A DNA stretch of 10,592 nucleotides from Thermoplasmata archaeon (GCA_021850505.1 JAJZLW010000110.1:1-10592); one strand, 5' to 3'; numbered from the stretch's first letter, positions 1 to 6,840 are shown. Notes: generated from the sequence alone by a model not told the origin. Numbers and translations are program-made.

Positions 1-165
1 TTACTGGTTAATCCAGATGCCCGTAGTTGTGCAAGAGGAATAAAGGATGTTCTGGACGATTACGAATTTTTTATTAAGAAAGGATTTGAAAGAGCAGAAT
101 TCTACTCAAAAGAGAAATTCAGAAATAATGTCAGGCAGTATTACGGTGCTGTATTAAAAAAATGA
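1..165 (+). CDS. C-terminal end of a family 4-like glycosyltransferase (partial)
   Basis: The window opens inside a gene whose last 54 codons are read in frame 1 and end at TGA 163-165. The start LLVNPDARSCARGIKDVLDD, followed by a basic helix with FERAEFYSKEKF, resembles the end of the second Rossmann domain of GT-B (GT4, 'group 1') glycosyltransferases. There a 'G.LVNP.D...LA.GI..LL.D' segment closes the nucleotide-sugar site and is followed by '...A..FSWE..'. Such enzymes transfer a sugar from a nucleotide donor to a lipid- or protein-linked glycan on the cytoplasmic face of the membrane. The catalytic EX7E region lies outside the window. The convergent GT2 gene and the nearby GmhA enzyme fit a glycan locus. 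The family call rests on a short tail and is moderate. Confidence 0.6.
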   Translation, partial: LLVNPDARSCARGIKDVLDDYEFFIKKGFERAEFYSKEKFRNNVRQYYGAVLKK

Positions 166-238
166 ACGTGTTTTATGATTCAGTTAAAAACTATCGGATA
201 GATCCTAGATTAGACTCACTTTTCTGATACCCTGAAGG

Positions 239-1228
239 TCAACTTGCGTTCTTCGTACTGAACAAGTAAAAAAACTTCAGGGAAATTGGTCCCGCTACAA
301 ACTTGAAAAAACCAAAGGCAATCCAAATCATATAATAACTTACAAATACATAGTTCAGAGTGGGTATATATTGAATGACTGACTGGTAGTCATGTTTTCG
401 ACCTGCATCTGGCATCAAAATTTGGCTCATGAAATAATTGTGCATTAAGTATGCATTCACAAAGGGCTCCAACTCACGGCGCCTAATCATATTCTTTGAA
501 AGATTGACAATTTCCGCAGAGCGCTTATAAAACAATACTTTTGACTCGATGTATTTGTCAAAAGCAATTTTGTAATTTGTGGTGCTTGTATGAATTCTGT
601 ATTTTGTTAACCTGTCAGGTATTAACAACATCAAACCTTCAAAATTGAGTGCACATAGGAAAAGGAATGGGTCCACGCTTTGATAAACTTGGTCGATCAA
701 ATTCAAATTTCGCTTCAGCACTTCAATCTTGAATGCCATGCAACTGGAATACCAGTTTGCCCTATAACGGAAAAATTTTGAAATATTAGCCCTGTTCACT
801 TTGTTTGTGTCAAGAACAATGTCTTGTTTTGGAGTAGCTTCCCGTAGACCCTTAAGATATTTTCCGTCTTCTCCAATTCTGTGGATAGAATTGTGGATGA
901 AAGAGATCTGTTCATTTGCTCTAAACTTATCAACAACCATCTTTATTTTATTTTCTTCGAATTCATCATCATCATCCATCAAGAAGATGTAATCCCCAGT
1001 CGCAGCGGTAATACCCGCAGATAATTTCTTACCATGTGCCTTTTCATCCACTACAAAGCTCTTGTCAGCATTCTCAGAGAGAAAGGCGTCGATTTCCTCA
1101 TCGCTGAACCCTTTAACAACAATAATTTCTATGTTTTCTCGACCGATAGATTGTCGTGATAGAGAATTTACTGCTCTTATAATATAATCTGTCCGCTTAT
1201 ATGTATATACAATAACAGTTGCAATCAT
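239..1228 (-). CDS. Family 2 (GT-A fold) glycosyltransferase
   Basis: This is a 329-residue GT-A glycosyltransferase. The N-terminus TVIVYTYKRTDYIIRAVNSL is the usual first strand and helix of GT2 enzymes. GKKLSAGITAATGDYIFLMD leads into the acidic run DDDDEF (residues 85-90), which supplies the DxD-type metal/nucleotide-sugar motif. The middle part (about 130-230) is the acceptor-binding half. Residues about 290-323 are aromatic and hydrophobic (YVFVSYYMIWIAFGFFKFVAG), suggesting a C-terminal membrane-associated helix or hairpin that places the enzyme at the inner membrane face. It probably adds one sugar to a lipid-linked or surface glycan; donor and acceptor cannot be read. It is convergent with the partial GT4 gene and divergent from gmhA. 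No Shine-Dalgarno precedes the ATG; a TATA-like TTTATCAT lies about 26 nt upstream, so the transcript is probably leaderless. Confidence 0.88.
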   Translation of the reverse strand: MIATVIVYTYKRTDYIIRAVNSLSRQSIGRENIEIIVVKGFSDEEIDAFLSENADKSFVVDEKAHGKKLSAGITAATGDYIFLMDDDDEFEENKIKMVVDKFRANEQISFIHNSIHRIGEDGKYLKGLREATPKQDIVLDTNKVNRANISKFFRYRANWYSSCMAFKIEVLKRNLNLIDQVYQSVDPFLFLCALNFEGLMLLIPDRLTKYRIHTSTTNYKIAFDKYIESKVLFYKRSAEIVNLSKNMIRRRELEPFVNAYLMHNYFMSQILMPDAGRKHDYQSVIQYIPTLNYVFVSYYMIWIAFGFFKFVAGPISLKFFYLFSTKNAS

Positions 1229-1249
1229 TGAATTCTATTCCGTCGTCTT

Positions 1250-1257
1250 ATGATAAA
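1250..1257 (-). promoter_or_regulatory. TATA-like box for the GT2 gene
   Basis: On the minus strand the sequence is TTTATCAT, centred about 26 nt before the ATG at 1228. This spacing is expected for an archaeal TBP site feeding a transcript that starts at or next to the start codon. No Shine-Dalgarno is present between them. Confidence 0.45.
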
Positions 1258-1349
1258 TTGCATAATGAAAACAGCATTTATTCTTTTGGTATTATTGGTT
1301 AGCAATGATATCATTAATTGTAAATAAAGAAATTTTCAGCTTCTCAAAC

Positions 1350-1358
1350 TTAATAAAA
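1350..1358 (+). promoter_or_regulatory. TATA-like box for gmhA (supports start at 1383)
   Basis: TTAATAAAA is centred about 29 nt before the ATG at 1383, compatible with a leaderless transcript beginning at that ATG. A competing TTTATT at 1277-1282 lies about 25 nt before the upstream ATG at 1305, so promoter position alone does not settle the start. Confidence 0.35.
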
Positions 1359-1382
1359 CAAACAGGCAATACCTATGAGAAT

Positions 1383-1949
1383 ATGATAACTCTTGATGAG
1401 TATATTGAACAAGGACTTCGAGCGAGAAAATCTGTGGATTTGGAAAAAATTCAGAAATTTTCCATACTTCTGCACGATAGACTTTCGAGTGGTGGTAAAT
1501 TAATTGCCTTCGGGAATGGCGGATCTGCAGCCGATGCTCAGCATTTTGTCGGTGAGCTGGATGGCCATTTTACGGTTGAAAGGGCAGCTCTGCCCGCTGT
1601 TGCTATCTCCACAAACACATCTTCATTGACAGCAATAGGGAATGACTATTCTTATGAAGATATCTTTTCGAGGCCCGTATCTGCGCTGGCTACAGAAAGG
1701 GACATAGTTGTTGGCATAAGCACATCTGGAAATTCAGCCAATGTTGTCAAGGCAATGCAGGCTGCAAAAGGAAAAGGTGCTTATACAGTCGCGCTTACTG
1801 GCAAAAGCGGAGGAAAGCTCAGGAATATCGTTGATGACTTGTTTGCAGTCGAATCAGACTTTACTCCCATAATACAGGAAGTGCACATCTCTATAATCCA
1901 TATGATCTGCCTTGAACTGGACCGGGTGATGGTCGCACCGTCAAAGTAG
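1383..1949 (+). CDS. gmhA: Phosphoheptose isomerase (sedoheptulose-7-phosphate isomerase), SIS family
   Basis: This cytosolic enzyme converts sedoheptulose 7-phosphate to D-glycero-D-manno-heptose 7-phosphate, the first step of nucleotide-heptose synthesis. From the ATG at 1383 it is 188 residues, close to the roughly 190 usual for GmhA. The diagnostic blocks are in order: FGNGGSAADAQHF (43-55), TAIGNDYSYEDIFSR (83-97), GISTSGNSANV (111-121), LTGKSGG (138-144) and QEVHISIIH (165-173). Glu58 and His168 fall where E. coli GmhA has its catalytic Glu65 and His180. An in-frame ATG at 1305 would add 26 residues (MISLIVNKEIFSFSNL...) that do not look like the family; I prefer 1383, where MITLDEYIEQGLRARKS matches the normal N-terminal helix. 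It is divergent from the GT2 gene and likely supplies a heptose precursor to the local glycan pathway. The later kinase/phosphatase/nucleotidyltransferase genes are not in the window. Confidence 0.9.
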   Translation: MITLDEYIEQGLRARKSVDLEKIQKFSILLHDRLSSGGKLIAFGNGGSAADAQHFVGELDGHFTVERAALPAVAISTNTSSLTAIGNDYSYEDIFSRPVSALATERDIVVGISTSGNSANVVKAMQAAKGKGAYTVALTGKSGGKLRNIVDDLFAVESDFTPIIQEVHISIIHMICLELDRVMVAPSK

Positions 1950-2011
1950 GTTATCCTTTGGTCCTTGTACCATTCCAATCATATTGATAGATCAAAAGTG
2001 CTCAATTATAA

Positions 2012-2779
2012 ATTCTCATTTTTGCTGATTACGTCATAGCAATAGCTCGAGTGGAACTTCTGGCAACATAAGCTCGCGAACTGCAAGGCAACTTGAGGAA
2101 ATGGTCTCGTATATTGGTTCAAGCAGAAAATATAAGGCGTTATTTCTCGTAGTGAATTCAGGCGGCAGGGATGCAAATTTCTCAGAAATGTTAATGGGAG
2201 ACACCATTAGGTTTAAAGGTAAGACCCCAATATTTTCAATGATACGTGGAACAGGCAATTCGTGGACATACTGGATCGCAAGCGCATCAACAAAAATCTA
2301 CGCCATGAAACCTCCATTCTCGGTTCGATGTGTGTGATAGGAATAGAACCAAACGTAAACCAGCTGATGAATAAATTAGGAATTAAAAGTAAAGTTCTCA
2401 AAGTATGTGGATACAAGGGCATGTTAAATCCATTCACTGAAAGCAGTGCTGCTGCGAAAGATAAGTATCTGGCAATCCTGGAACATTCCTATACTGTGTT
2501 CAAGAATAAAATAAATAAGAATCGCCAACTTTCCGCAGAAGTTGCTGAAAAGGTTTAAACTGGAGAAATATTTCAGCCGCACAGGCCCTTGAACTTGGCC
2601 TCATTGATAAAATAACCACCAAAGATGATGCGAAAAATGATTTGGTGAAGTTGTAAGACCTCAAAAGGAAAATAAGAGAAGTCACCCCAAGGAAGTCATT
2701 CATGGAAAGGCTTGTATCATCTAGTATGGCCTACTCCTTTCTATTCAAACTGTTCAAACCATTGGAAAAATTGCCCTAA
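2012..2779 (+). pseudogene. sppA: Frameshifted SppA-like signal peptide peptidase (S49) pseudogene
   Basis: Fragments in three frames join into one SppA/S49 peptidase. Frame 2 from about 2012 gives DYVIAIARVE, like the first core strand. Frame 1 (about 2041-2310) gives TARQLEEMVSYIG, FLVVNSGG (usual INSPGG) and GNSWTYWIASASTKIYAM, matching the catalytic-serine helix 'SGGYYIA.AADKIYA' with Ser at 2260-2262. Frame 3 (about 2315-2555) gives SILGSMCVIG, LGIKSKVLKVCGYKGMLNPF (usual 'SGKYKDM.SPF', Lys at 2415-2417) and QLSAEVAEKV. Frame 2 (2558-2779) gives NISAAQALELGLIDKI, then a stop at 2654-2656, then REVTPRKSFMERLVSS to a final stop at 2777. So there are about three indels plus one nonsense codon, and the N-terminal membrane anchor is not recognisable. 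Functional SppA cleaves remnant signal peptides in the membrane; this copy cannot make that protein without several corrections. It lies just after gmhA on the same strand. Confidence 0.82.
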
Positions 2780-2820
2780 TTAAAAGTGTAGAGTCAACAA
2801 TAGAGCATCGAATGTCCCTT

Positions 2821-3561
2821 TTACCCATACATGGATTCACCTGGAGCCTTATCACTTTTTGAGTAGGTTTTCTTGTACTGGCTCATAAGTTCCTTGAGCT
2901 GATTATGGAAGTCCTTCACGCTTTCTTCAAGAATTGCAGTGTCTATCTTAAACCCAAAAGCATCATTGACATTTTCGATAAGGGCAAGTACTGAACCAGG
3001 ATCTGCAATATTTGCAGAGGCAGGCGTAAGGAAAGTGATCGCAGGGATCTTATGCGCCAGAGCCTCATTCATCAAAGCTCCGCCCATTCCAGTGATAAGG
3101 GCTGAATGAGCAGGCTCAAGTCCTTTGCTTGTAAATGTTTTCAACAAGTCTTCGTTCGCTATGCAGTATACTTTGTGCTCGCTTACTATCTGCTGAACGG
3201 GAGATCCTTCTAGAATAATCAAGTTTTTCGGTTTAGATTCCGAAAACCATGATGTAAGGGCTCCCGATATCTCATAAAGCCCCTCGTCATCGATTGGAAC
3301 TTCGCAGATCGCAACCATCAGATTTCCTGACTTGTTTGAATATATCCTGAATGGAGTCCTGAGCTTTTTTCCAATAAACACTGCAATCGGAGGTATATGT
3401 GGTGATTTCACATGTGCGACCTGATGCATCTGAAACCTTTCAATAATGTAGCTTGCAGCAATAAATCCGGTAAGGGTGCTACCAACAAAACCCCCTATGA
3501 TTACTGGATTATGAAACTCCACATGATCGATATCTACAACCTTTGTTTCGAAAATTTCCAT
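2821..3561 (-). CDS. PAC2-family protein, proteasome assembly chaperone homologue with HbYX-like C-terminus
   Basis: This 246-residue protein belongs to the PAC2 family (archaeal PbaA/PbaB, eukaryotic PAC1/PAC2). The N-terminal block HNPVIIGGFVGSTLTGFIAASYIIERF (about 17-43) is the family's signature of a strand followed by a Gly-rich turn and helix. The central strand NLIILEGSP (113-121) and ALITGMGGALMNEAL (154-168, usual 'G..G.ll.ea...gi...lL'), followed by IPAITFLTPASANIADPGSVLALIE (172-196), complete the phosphorylase-like fold. A polar, probably helical tail (about 212-246) ends in Met-Tyr-Gly, which fits the hydrophobic-Tyr-X tripeptide that docks into pockets of the 20S proteasome alpha ring. 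It is therefore likely a proteasome assembly or activating factor in the cytosol. It is divergent from the GntR regulator across 244 bp. Most archaeal members are uncharacterised, so the exact role is inferred. Confidence 0.85.
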   Translation of the reverse strand: MEIFETKVVDIDHVEFHNPVIIGGFVGSTLTGFIAASYIIERFQMHQVAHVKSPHIPPIAVFIGKKLRTPFRIYSNKSGNLMVAICEVPIDDEGLYEISGALTSWFSESKPKNLIILEGSPVQQIVSEHKVYCIANEDLLKTFTSKGLEPAHSALITGMGGALMNEALAHKIPAITFLTPASANIADPGSVLALIENVNDAFGFKIDTAILEESVKDFHNQLKELMSQYKKTYSKSDKAPGESMYG

Positions 3562-3591
3562 TTATATCAAAGACAATCAATATCCAGAGAA

Positions 3592-3598
3592 CTATAAG
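3592..3598 (-). promoter_or_regulatory. TATA-like box for the PAC2-family gene
   Basis: The minus strand reads CTTATAG, centred about 33 nt before the ATG at 3561. This would give a transcript with a leader of only a few bases. No Shine-Dalgarno is seen before the ATG. Confidence 0.35.
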
Positions 3599-3614
3599 CA
3601 TTGTCCTTAATTAC

Positions 3615-3680
3615 AAAGAACAATTTCCACTGTTCATTAAAAGAAAATTTTAACACTGAAATTTTAGGTCATTGTTCTTT
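3615..3680. repeat. Perfect 10-bp inverted repeat in the PAC2/GntR divergent promoter region
   Basis: AAAGAACAAT at 3615-3624 is matched by its exact reverse complement ATTGTTCTTT at 3671-3680, with 46 bp between the arms. A partial third copy of the core (TGTTC) lies at 3631-3635. The pair sits just upstream of the PAC2 TATA box in the regulatory gap shared with the GntR gene, so it may be a pair of operator half-sites for that regulator. The wide spacing argues against a simple terminator hairpin. The rest of the 3562-3805 gap holds the two promoters and no recognisable gene. Confidence 0.4.
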
Positions 3681-3774
3681 CTTCTCGGACTATTTACGCT
3701 GAATGTCGGAAATATAATCATTCAATCATTATTGTTGTTGTATCTTTTTGAACTGTGATTGCTGAATAAAATGT

Positions 3775-3783
3775 TTTTTAAAA
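3775..3783 (+). promoter_or_regulatory. TATA box for the GntR-family gene
   Basis: TTTTTAAAA is centred about 27 nt before the ATG at 3806, the ideal archaeal TATA-to-start spacing for a leaderless transcript. The bases between it and the ATG contain no Shine-Dalgarno. Confidence 0.55.
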
Positions 3784-3805
3784 GGATAGCATTCCTTAGT
3801 ATTCG

Positions 3806-4474
3806 ATGAAAATAGAAAATTCTGATAAACTGACACTGACTGAAACAGCTTACAAATACATATTTGATGGAATTTTAAATGGAAAATACCGGGCTGGACA
3901 ATCAATCAGCCCGGACAATATCGTCAAAAGCCTCAACATGAGCAAGACGCCCGTAAGGGAAGCATTAGTTCAACTGGAAGTTGAAGGTCTGGTCGCAAGA
4001 AACGGCCGTTTCTATAACATCATATTCCTCGAGGAAAACGAAGTTTTGGAATTATATGAAATAAGGGGTATACTTGAATCAGAAGCAACCTACCTTGCCA
4101 CAAAAAAACTAACTCCTGAGGTGATAAGCGAACTGAAAAATACCCTCGAAATGTTCAAACGGGTGAATCAGGATAGCGATCCTGATCCCATTAAACTTGC
4201 AGATTTGAACGGCAAATTCCATTCTATAATAGCAAAGGCGAGTGGGAACCGGTATATTGCGGAATATACCATACAGATCAGGCTGAAGCTTAAGGTTATC
4301 CGAACCGCATTGTTCAGCAGCAACGAGAGAAGACTCAGTGAAATAAAGGAACACGAAGATGTCATTAAGGCCATGGAGTTAGGAAATGCAACAGCGGCGA
4401 GAGACCGGATGAAATCTCATGTGGCAGAGGTCATAGAATACTTAAAGGCAAACGTCCTGAACAGGATATACTGA
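3806..4474 (+). CDS. GntR-family transcription regulator, FadR-type with FCD ligand domain
   Basis: This 222-residue DNA-binding regulator has two domains. Residues about 10-75 form the GntR winged helix: TAYKYIFDGILNGKYRAGQ, then the recognition unit SPDNIVKSLNMSKTPVREAL and LEVEGLVARNGRFYNI as wing. Residues about 80-215 form an all-helical FCD effector domain (EVLELYEIRGILESEATYLA, then DLNGKFHSIIAKASGNRYI). The four residues that usually bind a metal in FCD domains appear present: Asp133, His139, His183 and His205. Such proteins sense small carboxylates or sugar acids and generally repress neighbouring genes; the ligand here is unknown. It is less common in archaea than in bacteria, which suggests ancestral transfer. 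It stands alone, divergent from the PAC2 gene, and probably regulates itself and perhaps PAC2 through sites in the shared gap. Confidence 0.9.
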   Translation: MKIENSDKLTLTETAYKYIFDGILNGKYRAGQSISPDNIVKSLNMSKTPVREALVQLEVEGLVARNGRFYNIIFLEENEVLELYEIRGILESEATYLATKKLTPEVISELKNTLEMFKRVNQDSDPDPIKLADLNGKFHSIIAKASGNRYIAEYTIQIRLKLKVIRTALFSSNERRLSEIKEHEDVIKAMELGNATAARDRMKSHVAEVIEYLKANVLNRIY

Positions 4475-4561
4475 TTTCTTCCTTCAAACAATATAATGAC
4501 TAGAAACTCCAACTACATGGGTCGCATTGGCACCAACACGTGAATAATGATACCTTTAAAT

Positions 4562-4606
4562 CAAAAATAAAAAGTTGAAATGGTTAACTTAACCTAATGG
4601 TTAACC
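4562..4606 (-). terminator. Stem-loop plus T-tract after the PH/zinc-ribbon gene
   Basis: On the minus strand GGTTAAC (4606-4600) and GTTAACC (4588-4582) form a perfect 7-bp inverted repeat with an 11-nt loop that covers the stop codon. It is followed 8 nt later by TTTTTATTTTT (4573-4563). A T-rich tract alone is typical of archaeal termination; the stem is an addition. The element also contains nested palindromes (GGTTAACTTAACC at 4582-4594 and GGTTAACC at 4599-4606), so a protein-binding role is an alternative. Confidence 0.5.
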
Positions 4607-5238
4607 TTTGCACCACAGTTGGGGCAGAACTTCATTTCAGATTTCAGTTCCGTACCGCATGTCTCACAGAGGAGCGGCACATACTTGGGTCCCTTCAATG
4701 CTTTCTTCACTGATGATTCAGGTTTCCCACCATCAGATTCAATCACTGTTGGTTTGTTGGAAAGACTGGGTTCCTTGCCAAAGTACGCCATTCCAATATG
4801 GGTCTTGGATGACTTCGCATTGGCAAGTTCCACTTCCCTGCGGTGGCTTTCCTCTTCATGTTTCTTTGATTCGTCCTCATAATGTCTCCTTGCATCGCTT
4901 ACCCATCGGGAAATTTCTTCGTGCCACTTCTTTGGGTCAGAAAGCAGGAATTCATATTTCTTGGAAGAGCCTGCATCGTCATATTCCACCGTGAGGTACT
5001 TCTTTGTGAAGACCTTGATCATGGGGACTGAAGTGGATACGTTCTTGAGCTCATAAAGCGGAACATCCATGTAAGTCTTTGAAGAAGAAGCATGAAGGAG
5101 GCTCCTTTTTCCTTTCTTCTCGTAAATGAGCCTTCTGTCTGTAAGGTATAGGGTGCCATCCTGGATTTCCGCATCTCCTTCCTTGAGAGTAGACTCTTCC
5201 TGCATTAACTCGTGTTCATCCACGGCGTAAATAGGCAT
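4594..5238 (-). CDS. PH/GRAM-like domain protein with C-terminal zinc ribbon
   Basis: This 214-residue protein of unknown function has two recognisable parts. Residues about 13-110 look like a PH/GRAM-type beta domain: 'G.L.LTDRRLIYEKKGKRSL' (28-47) is the typical strand pair ('G.L.LT.kRLif'), followed by VPLYELKNVS and later strands TKKYLTVEYD and KKYEFLLSDP, then WHEEISRWV as the closing helix. A charged, probably coiled helix (about 112-141) and a low-complexity linker lead to a zinc ribbon with Cys191, Cys194, Cys205 and Cys208 (CxxC-x10-CxxC). No signal peptide or membrane segment is visible, so it is likely cytosolic, perhaps membrane- or protein-binding. It starts 24 nt after the flippase stop and has a weak AGGA four bases before its ATG, so the two are probably co-transcribed. 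A role in surface-polymer export is guilt by association only. Confidence 0.72.
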   Translation of the reverse strand: MPIYAVDEHELMQEESTLKEGDAEIQDGTLYLTDRRLIYEKKGKRSLLHASSSKTYMDVPLYELKNVSTSVPMIKVFTKKYLTVEYDDAGSSKKYEFLLSDPKKWHEEISRWVSDARRHYEDESKKHEEESHRREVELANAKSSKTHIGMAYFGKEPSLSNKPTVIESDGGKPESSVKKALKGPKYVPLLCETCGTELKSEMKFCPNCGAKVNH

Positions 5239-5262
5239 AGTTTCCTATAGATATTATTTAAA

Positions 5263-6840
5263 CTAATAATCTTTTTTGGGTTTTTCCATGTCCACCAGAT
5301 CAGTTTCAGTTTCCAGGCCTTCTTCTCTGTACCTTGATGATAGTCTTTTCGGGTTGAAATTCCTGAAAATCTCCAGCAATGTTTCAAATGAAGTTTCTTT
5401 CATTCCTATGGCAACAAGAAAATATATTCCAAGAGAAAACAGAGACAGAGGGGCAAGTATGAGTATGTCCTTGGGCGTGACGAAATGAATTATCAGTAAA
5501 ATGAAGAGAACTTGGACACCAGCTGGAACAATGTGCCTCAAGATTGAATAATTCACCTTGACTGATTCCACCTTTGCAACCACAACTCGATAAATAACAG
5601 CGCTGATAAAAGTTGCAACTAACATGGCAACAGGTGCCCCAATCCATCCAAGGGAGAAATAACTGAAACCAAAAATGTTTGGGGGAACAAGGAGGGCAAT
5701 GAGCAGAATGTTGAGTAAAACCATGCTGGTATCTATTTTGGCTATGGTTCCTGTCTTGGATCTGCTAGCTATGGCTGAAACATATGGGGAATTAATGGCA
5801 GAAAGATAGGCCCTGAATGATAGGAGAGAAAGCATGCCACTGTACACTATATAAGTTTGGTTGAAGATGTTCATCACATAAGTTGCAAGGACTATGAGAA
5901 TAATTACGAAGGGCAAAATGTACAGGGAAATAAGGTTCTCAAATTCATATATGGAGCGATTGTGCTCTTCTTTTCCACCGTGTTTTCCTCTTCTGATGAG
6001 GAGTGGAAGGAAGAACATAGAAAGCGAACTGGCAAGTGTAGATACAACGGCAGAAATCTGCTGGCTTGAAAAGAATGCGCTTGTTGCATTAGCCTCCCAG
6101 AAAAACTGGATTACTACCTTATCTATGTTTCCATTGATAGTTCCAACTGAAGTCACCAGAACCAGTGGAAGAGCAAGAAGCGAATATGTTTTTAGCATGC
6201 TCCTGGTGGGCCGGCTGATTTTCCATGGCCTTCCCATGTAGAGCGACACAATGAAATAGACCGTAAAAGTAAAGCTGTATGTTGCTGAAATGTAGAGTGC
6301 TGCCATGTAATCAGGCGAGGAATAACTGGAAAACCTGATGATGAATGCGAGCACAATAAATATAGAATTCCGGAGAAGTGCCTCGATGAGCGGAGGTATG
6401 GATGTCCTCATTGATTTCATGGTAGCCTTGAAATATGTCGTGGTGAATCCGAGAAAATTCTGGAAAAAGAAATATGGTATGAGGGAAATGATGATCCAGT
6501 ATTCAATGGGCGATTGAAAACCCTTATGGAGAACTTGAGTCCATACAAAAAGGAAAGCAAGGGTCAGAATAACGAAAAGAACTCCCAGCACGAGTTTCAC
6601 AGCAAGAAATGTGCCGTTGCATACACCAAGGTCTTCGCCCTCCGATATCTTTATTGTATGGGCTGTGGAATAACCAAGGTCGCTGAACAGAGATAACACA
6701 CCAACAAAACCTATACCTGCGCCCACGAACCCCCAATCTACTGTACCTATGTATCTCAGGATAAAGAAAAGCCCAATGTAACCAAATACGGCACCAATGA
6801 CGTTCTGTATGATGATTATAGGTGACCGCTGGGCAAACAC
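5263..6840 (-). CDS. Polysaccharide/lipid-linked oligosaccharide flippase (Wzx/RfbX-like, MOP superfamily)
   Basis: This 525-residue polytopic membrane protein has about 12-14 hydrophobic helices. The N-terminal run IIIIQNVIGAVFGYIGLFFI, an aromatic loop, and LSLFSDLGYSTAHTIKISEG match the start of Wzx/PST flippases ('...G..gl.....fsdLGl..a..r.is.'). The second half repeats the pattern after about residue 280. The charged C-terminal tail (about 490-525, NPKRLSSRYREEGLETETDL) is cytoplasmic. Family members flip lipid-linked glycans across the cytoplasmic membrane, which fits the glycosyltransferases nearby. Translation starts at GTG 6838-6840: an in-frame TAA lies four codons upstream and no in-frame ATG intervenes. 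A TATA box TTTAATTT is centred 27 nt upstream, so the start is probably leaderless. The start codon lies at the centre of a 15-bp palindrome. The PH/zinc-ribbon gene follows in the same operon. The transported substrate is unknown. Confidence 0.85.
   Translation of the reverse strand: MFAQRSPIIIIQNVIGAVFGYIGLFFILRYIGTVDWGFVGAGIGFVGVLSLFSDLGYSTAHTIKISEGEDLGVCNGTFLAVKLVLGVLFVILTLAFLFVWTQVLHKGFQSPIEYWIIISLIPYFFFQNFLGFTTTYFKATMKSMRTSIPPLIEALLRNSIFIVLAFIIRFSSYSSPDYMAALYISATYSFTFTVYFIVSLYMGRPWKISRPTRSMLKTYSLLALPLVLVTSVGTINGNIDKVVIQFFWEANATSAFFSSQQISAVVSTLASSLSMFFLPLLIRRGKHGGKEEHNRSIYEFENLISLYILPFVIILIVLATYVMNIFNQTYIVYSGMLSLLSFRAYLSAINSPYVSAIASRSKTGTIAKIDTSMVLLNILLIALLVPPNIFGFSYFSLGWIGAPVAMLVATFISAVIYRVVVAKVESVKVNYSILRHIVPAGVQVLFILLIIHFVTPKDILILAPLSLFSLGIYFLVAIGMKETSFETLLEIFRNFNPKRLSSRYREEGLETETDLVDMEKPKKDY

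Noticed and set aside
2101..2558. Two overlapping ORFs (78 and 98 codons) read as separate small genes.
   Set aside because: Each matches a consecutive part of one SppA-like protein, so they are pieces of a frameshifted gene and not independent small proteins.
3720..3745. A short direct repeat (AATCATT CAATCATT) as a possible CRISPR or iteron element.
   Set aside because: There are only two short AT-rich copies with no regular spacing, so nothing supports an array or origin.
4608..4994. A 128-codon plus-strand ORF opposite the PH/zinc-ribbon gene.
   Set aside because: The minus-strand reading has a proper zinc ribbon and PH-like pattern; the plus reading is rich in His, Ser and Trp in no recognisable order.
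5240..5263. A separate promoter for the PH/zinc-ribbon gene based on TTTAAATA near 5249-5256.
   Set aside because: Its centre is only about 15 nt before the ATG, too close for an archaeal TATA box serving this start; operon transcription from the flippase is simpler.
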